This document shows, piece after piece, positions 6,596 to 8,141 of a DNA stretch of 8,141 nt. This DNA comes from Flavobacteriales bacterium (lineage in GTDB: Bacteria > Bacteroidota > Bacteroidia > Flavobacteriales > UA16): the NCBI GenBank assembly GCA_018700255.1, contig JABISU010000278.1:1-8141 (forward strand), in the 5' to 3' direction. Every line of letters begins with the position of its first letter. Within the stretch, counting starts at the first letter, position 1. The position numbers and the translations under genes are program-made. The notes beneath the pieces are model-generated. The model worked only from the letters and a program-made list of their open reading frames with translations. It made no database searches and was not told where the DNA came from.

Positions 6596-8141
6596 ATGAA
6601 TCGTACGTTTAATTTTTTCTTGGCTGCAATATGTTGTGGCTCAATGATTTTTACCACTCCGGTAACTGCCCAGTATTCTTTAACAGTTGAGAGTACTCCT
6701 GCTTTGCATGTCACAGGTAATAATGTTTACCGTTTCTATGTAAACATGGTTGACCCAGCAGATAAATTTAGTGCCGTTTTCGGCAATGATCAAGATCCTT
6801 TGGTTATTAACGCACCAGCTGGAGTCTATAATGACTCCTTTGTGTCTGGTTGGAGTGCCGCTGGAATTTCTCTAGCCTTCGCGGCAATAGTGCCATCAAT
6901 GACTGAAGATTCATATGCAACTATTGGTTTAACTGGCCCTGCTGTAGGATCGGAAGCAGACCCCTCTCTAGTTCAGGATACAGAACTAACTCCTACAATT
7001 AGTGACTTCTTCGGAAATGGAGCTGAGACAAGTTTAAATGTAAACACATTAACTGGTGGTTCTTGGTATGTATTAAATACTGCAGCTAACGCTTTACCTG
7101 ATGCGAATCTGAGAGTGCTTGTTATGCAAATAACTACTTCAGGAACTGTTAGTGGTACAATTAACTACCAAGTATTCCCATTGGGAGTTGGTGAAGATCA
7201 AGTTCAAATTAGTATGGACTTTGACGGTGCTGGACTCTACACATCTGGATGTACTGATGATACCGCTTGTAATTATGACCCTAATGCTAACTCTGATGAT
7301 GATTCATGTACTTATCTTGAAGCTAGCGAGTGTGATTGCGCAGGAAATATTCTTGATGAATGTGGAGTTTGTGGAGGCGATGATTCCTCTTGTACTGGTT
7401 GTATGCTTACAATAGCCTGTAATTATGATTCAACGGCGACTATAAGTGATAATACATTATGTGAATACGAATCTTGTGCAGGATGTACAGATGATACCGC
7501 TTGTAACTATGACTCTACTGCTACATTTGATGATGGAACACATTGTATATATTTCGCAGCTGGTGAATGTGATTGCGACGGTACTTTAATTGATGAATGT
7601 GGTGTATGTGGAGGAGCTGGCATCCCTGTTGGCGATTGCGACTGTTCTGGAAACATTCTTGATGAGTGTGGTGTTTGTGGCGGTTCAGGATATTCAGTTA
7701 CATGTTGGGATGGTTCTTTAGTTTGTTCTGAGGCTGATTGTGCAGATACACCAGAGTTTTCACCAACAGTTAATATGTCACTAGACAATCTAACTGAAAG
7801 TGGAACATCAAGCTTGACATACACGATGTCTCAACACAATGGAGAGTCAGAGATCTTTTCTTCATCTGTAGTTTCTGATGGTGGATCTTTCAACCTTTCG
7901 GATCTTATGGTGGGTGACGTTATAGGTTCAGGTACACTATCTCTTTCTCTTTTTGCTGGAAATTTTGATATTGAATCAGACCTGACGGTTTCTAATATCA
8001 CTAACGGTAACTATACAATATTTAATCAAGTAACTGCATCCAACTCTCCTGTTTATCCAGTTGGCTCAATTGCAGGTGGCTTTGTGATTTCAAATACTGC
8101 ATCAGGTATAAGTATCTCCACTGAGATTCCTGTTGATGAAG
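6596..8141 (+). CDS. Large secreted modular protein with Cys-rich repeats, 3' end outside the window
   Basis: Open from ATG 6596 to the right edge (515 full codons). Residues 1-25 are a signal peptide (MNRTFNFFLAA..., cut after VTA, before Q26). Residues 26-215 form the module shared with the left-edge gene (SAVFGND, INAPAGVYN, GWSAAG, EDSYATIGL, NTLTGGSWYVLNTA, QITTSGTVSG, YQVFPLGVG, FDGAG). The same blocks are familiar to me from other marine Bacteroidota secreted proteins, without a named function. Next come three GCTDDTACNYD-type repeats (218-238, 268-289, 296-317) interleaved with C-D-C-x-G-x-L/I-D-E-C-G-V-C-G-G units (246-266, 325-340, 348-363), then CWDGSLVC...DC (370-382). From about 386 a Ser/Thr/Gly-rich, beta-rich, cysteine-free region begins and runs off the edge; I cannot assign it. 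No catalytic motif is visible. An adhesin, matrix or surface-layer role is a guess. The end of the protein, where a sorting domain might be, is not seen. Confidence 0.92.
   Translation, partial: MNRTFNFFLAAICCGSMIFTTPVTAQYSLTVESTPALHVTGNNVYRFYVNMVDPADKFSAVFGNDQDPLVINAPAGVYNDSFVSGWSAAGISLAFAAIVPSMTEDSYATIGLTGPAVGSEADPSLVQDTELTPTISDFFGNGAETSLNVNTLTGGSWYVLNTAANALPDANLRVLVMQITTSGTVSGTINYQVFPLGVGEDQVQISMDFDGAGLYTSGCTDDTACNYDPNANSDDDSCTYLEASECDCAGNILDECGVCGGDDSSCTGCMLTIACNYDSTATISDNTLCEYESCAGCTDDTACNYDSTATFDDGTHCIYFAAGECDCDGTLIDECGVCGGAGIPVGDCDCSGNILDECGVCGGSGYSVTCWDGSLVCSEADCADTPEFSPTVNMSLDNLTESGTSSLTYTMSQHNGESEIFSSSVVSDGGSFNLSDLMVGDVIGSGTLSLSLFAGNFDIESDLTVSNITNGNYTIFNQVTASNSPVYPVGSIAGGFVISNTASGISISTEIPVDE
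7247..7684 (+). repeat. Interleaved Cys-rich coding repeats of two types
   Basis: GCTDDTACNYD-type units lie at 7247-7309, 7397-7462 and 7481-7546; C-G-V-C-G-G-type units lie around 7331-7393, 7568-7615 and 7637-7684. The first 33 bases of the units at 7247 and 7481 differ at only two positions, both silent, which points to recent duplication or gene conversion. The middle GCTD-type unit is degenerate (CMLTIACNYD, ending DNTLC). Confidence 0.85.

Noticed and set aside
7507..7824. 105-codon open frame on the minus strand opposite the Cys-rich repeats
   Set aside because: It is produced by the repeated codons of the real + strand gene and is Ser/Pro/Gln-rich without any recognisable feature.
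1..8141. Mobile element, phage defence or toxin system
   Set aside because: I found no transposase, integrase, terminal inverted repeats, nuclease or helicase motifs. All five genes are explained as secreted or lipoprotein products.

Overview
The window looks like chromosomal DNA of a marine Bacteroidota bacterium, most likely a Flavobacteriales lineage of the Cryomorphaceae/Schleiferiaceae/Crocinitomicaceae type. The reasons are AT-rich DNA, no Shine-Dalgarno sequences, TAnnTTTG-type promoter elements, and large secreted proteins built from modules familiar in that group: GCTDxxACNYD...DGSC repeats, C-D-C-x-G-N-I-L-D-E-C-G-V-C-G-G repeats, the DSYGDGICC module and a C-terminal DLNGDGxITVAD EF-hand pair. 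The taxonomic call is inference; there is no rRNA or tRNA gene here to confirm it.

Layout. At the left edge (to 535, + strand) is the 3' part of a gene encoding a secreted module of unknown function. Facing it are three minus-strand genes, read from right to left: a probable DUF3089 lipoprotein alpha/beta hydrolase (6456-5404), a reprolysin-like zinc metalloprotease of 771 aa (5363-3048) and a paralogous metalloprotease of 814 aa (3006-562). They are separated by only 40 and 41 bp and are plausibly one transcription unit. A 139-bp divergent intergenic region (6457-6595) holds candidate promoters. To its right, on the + strand, starts a large secreted protein (6596 to beyond the right edge). 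Its N-terminal module is a paralogue of the left-edge protein, followed by Cys-rich repeats and an unassigned beta-rich region.

How the genes may work together. Every product carries an export signal or, for the left-edge gene, is homologous to one that does. The window is therefore a cell-envelope/extracellular locus: two secreted zinc endopeptidases with different middle modules but the same C-terminal tail, a probable surface or periplasmic hydrolase, and two members of an uncharacterised secreted family on either side. Degradation of extracellular protein or other polymers is the simplest reading; the substrate cannot be told from sequence.

The most interesting points are the shared C-terminal EF-hand pair of the two proteases, whose four cysteines have exactly the same spacing in both and which stands where a type IX secretion sorting domain would be expected, and the uncharacterised ~190-residue module that flanks the protease block on both sides. 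There is no sign of a phage, transposon, CRISPR array or RNA gene.
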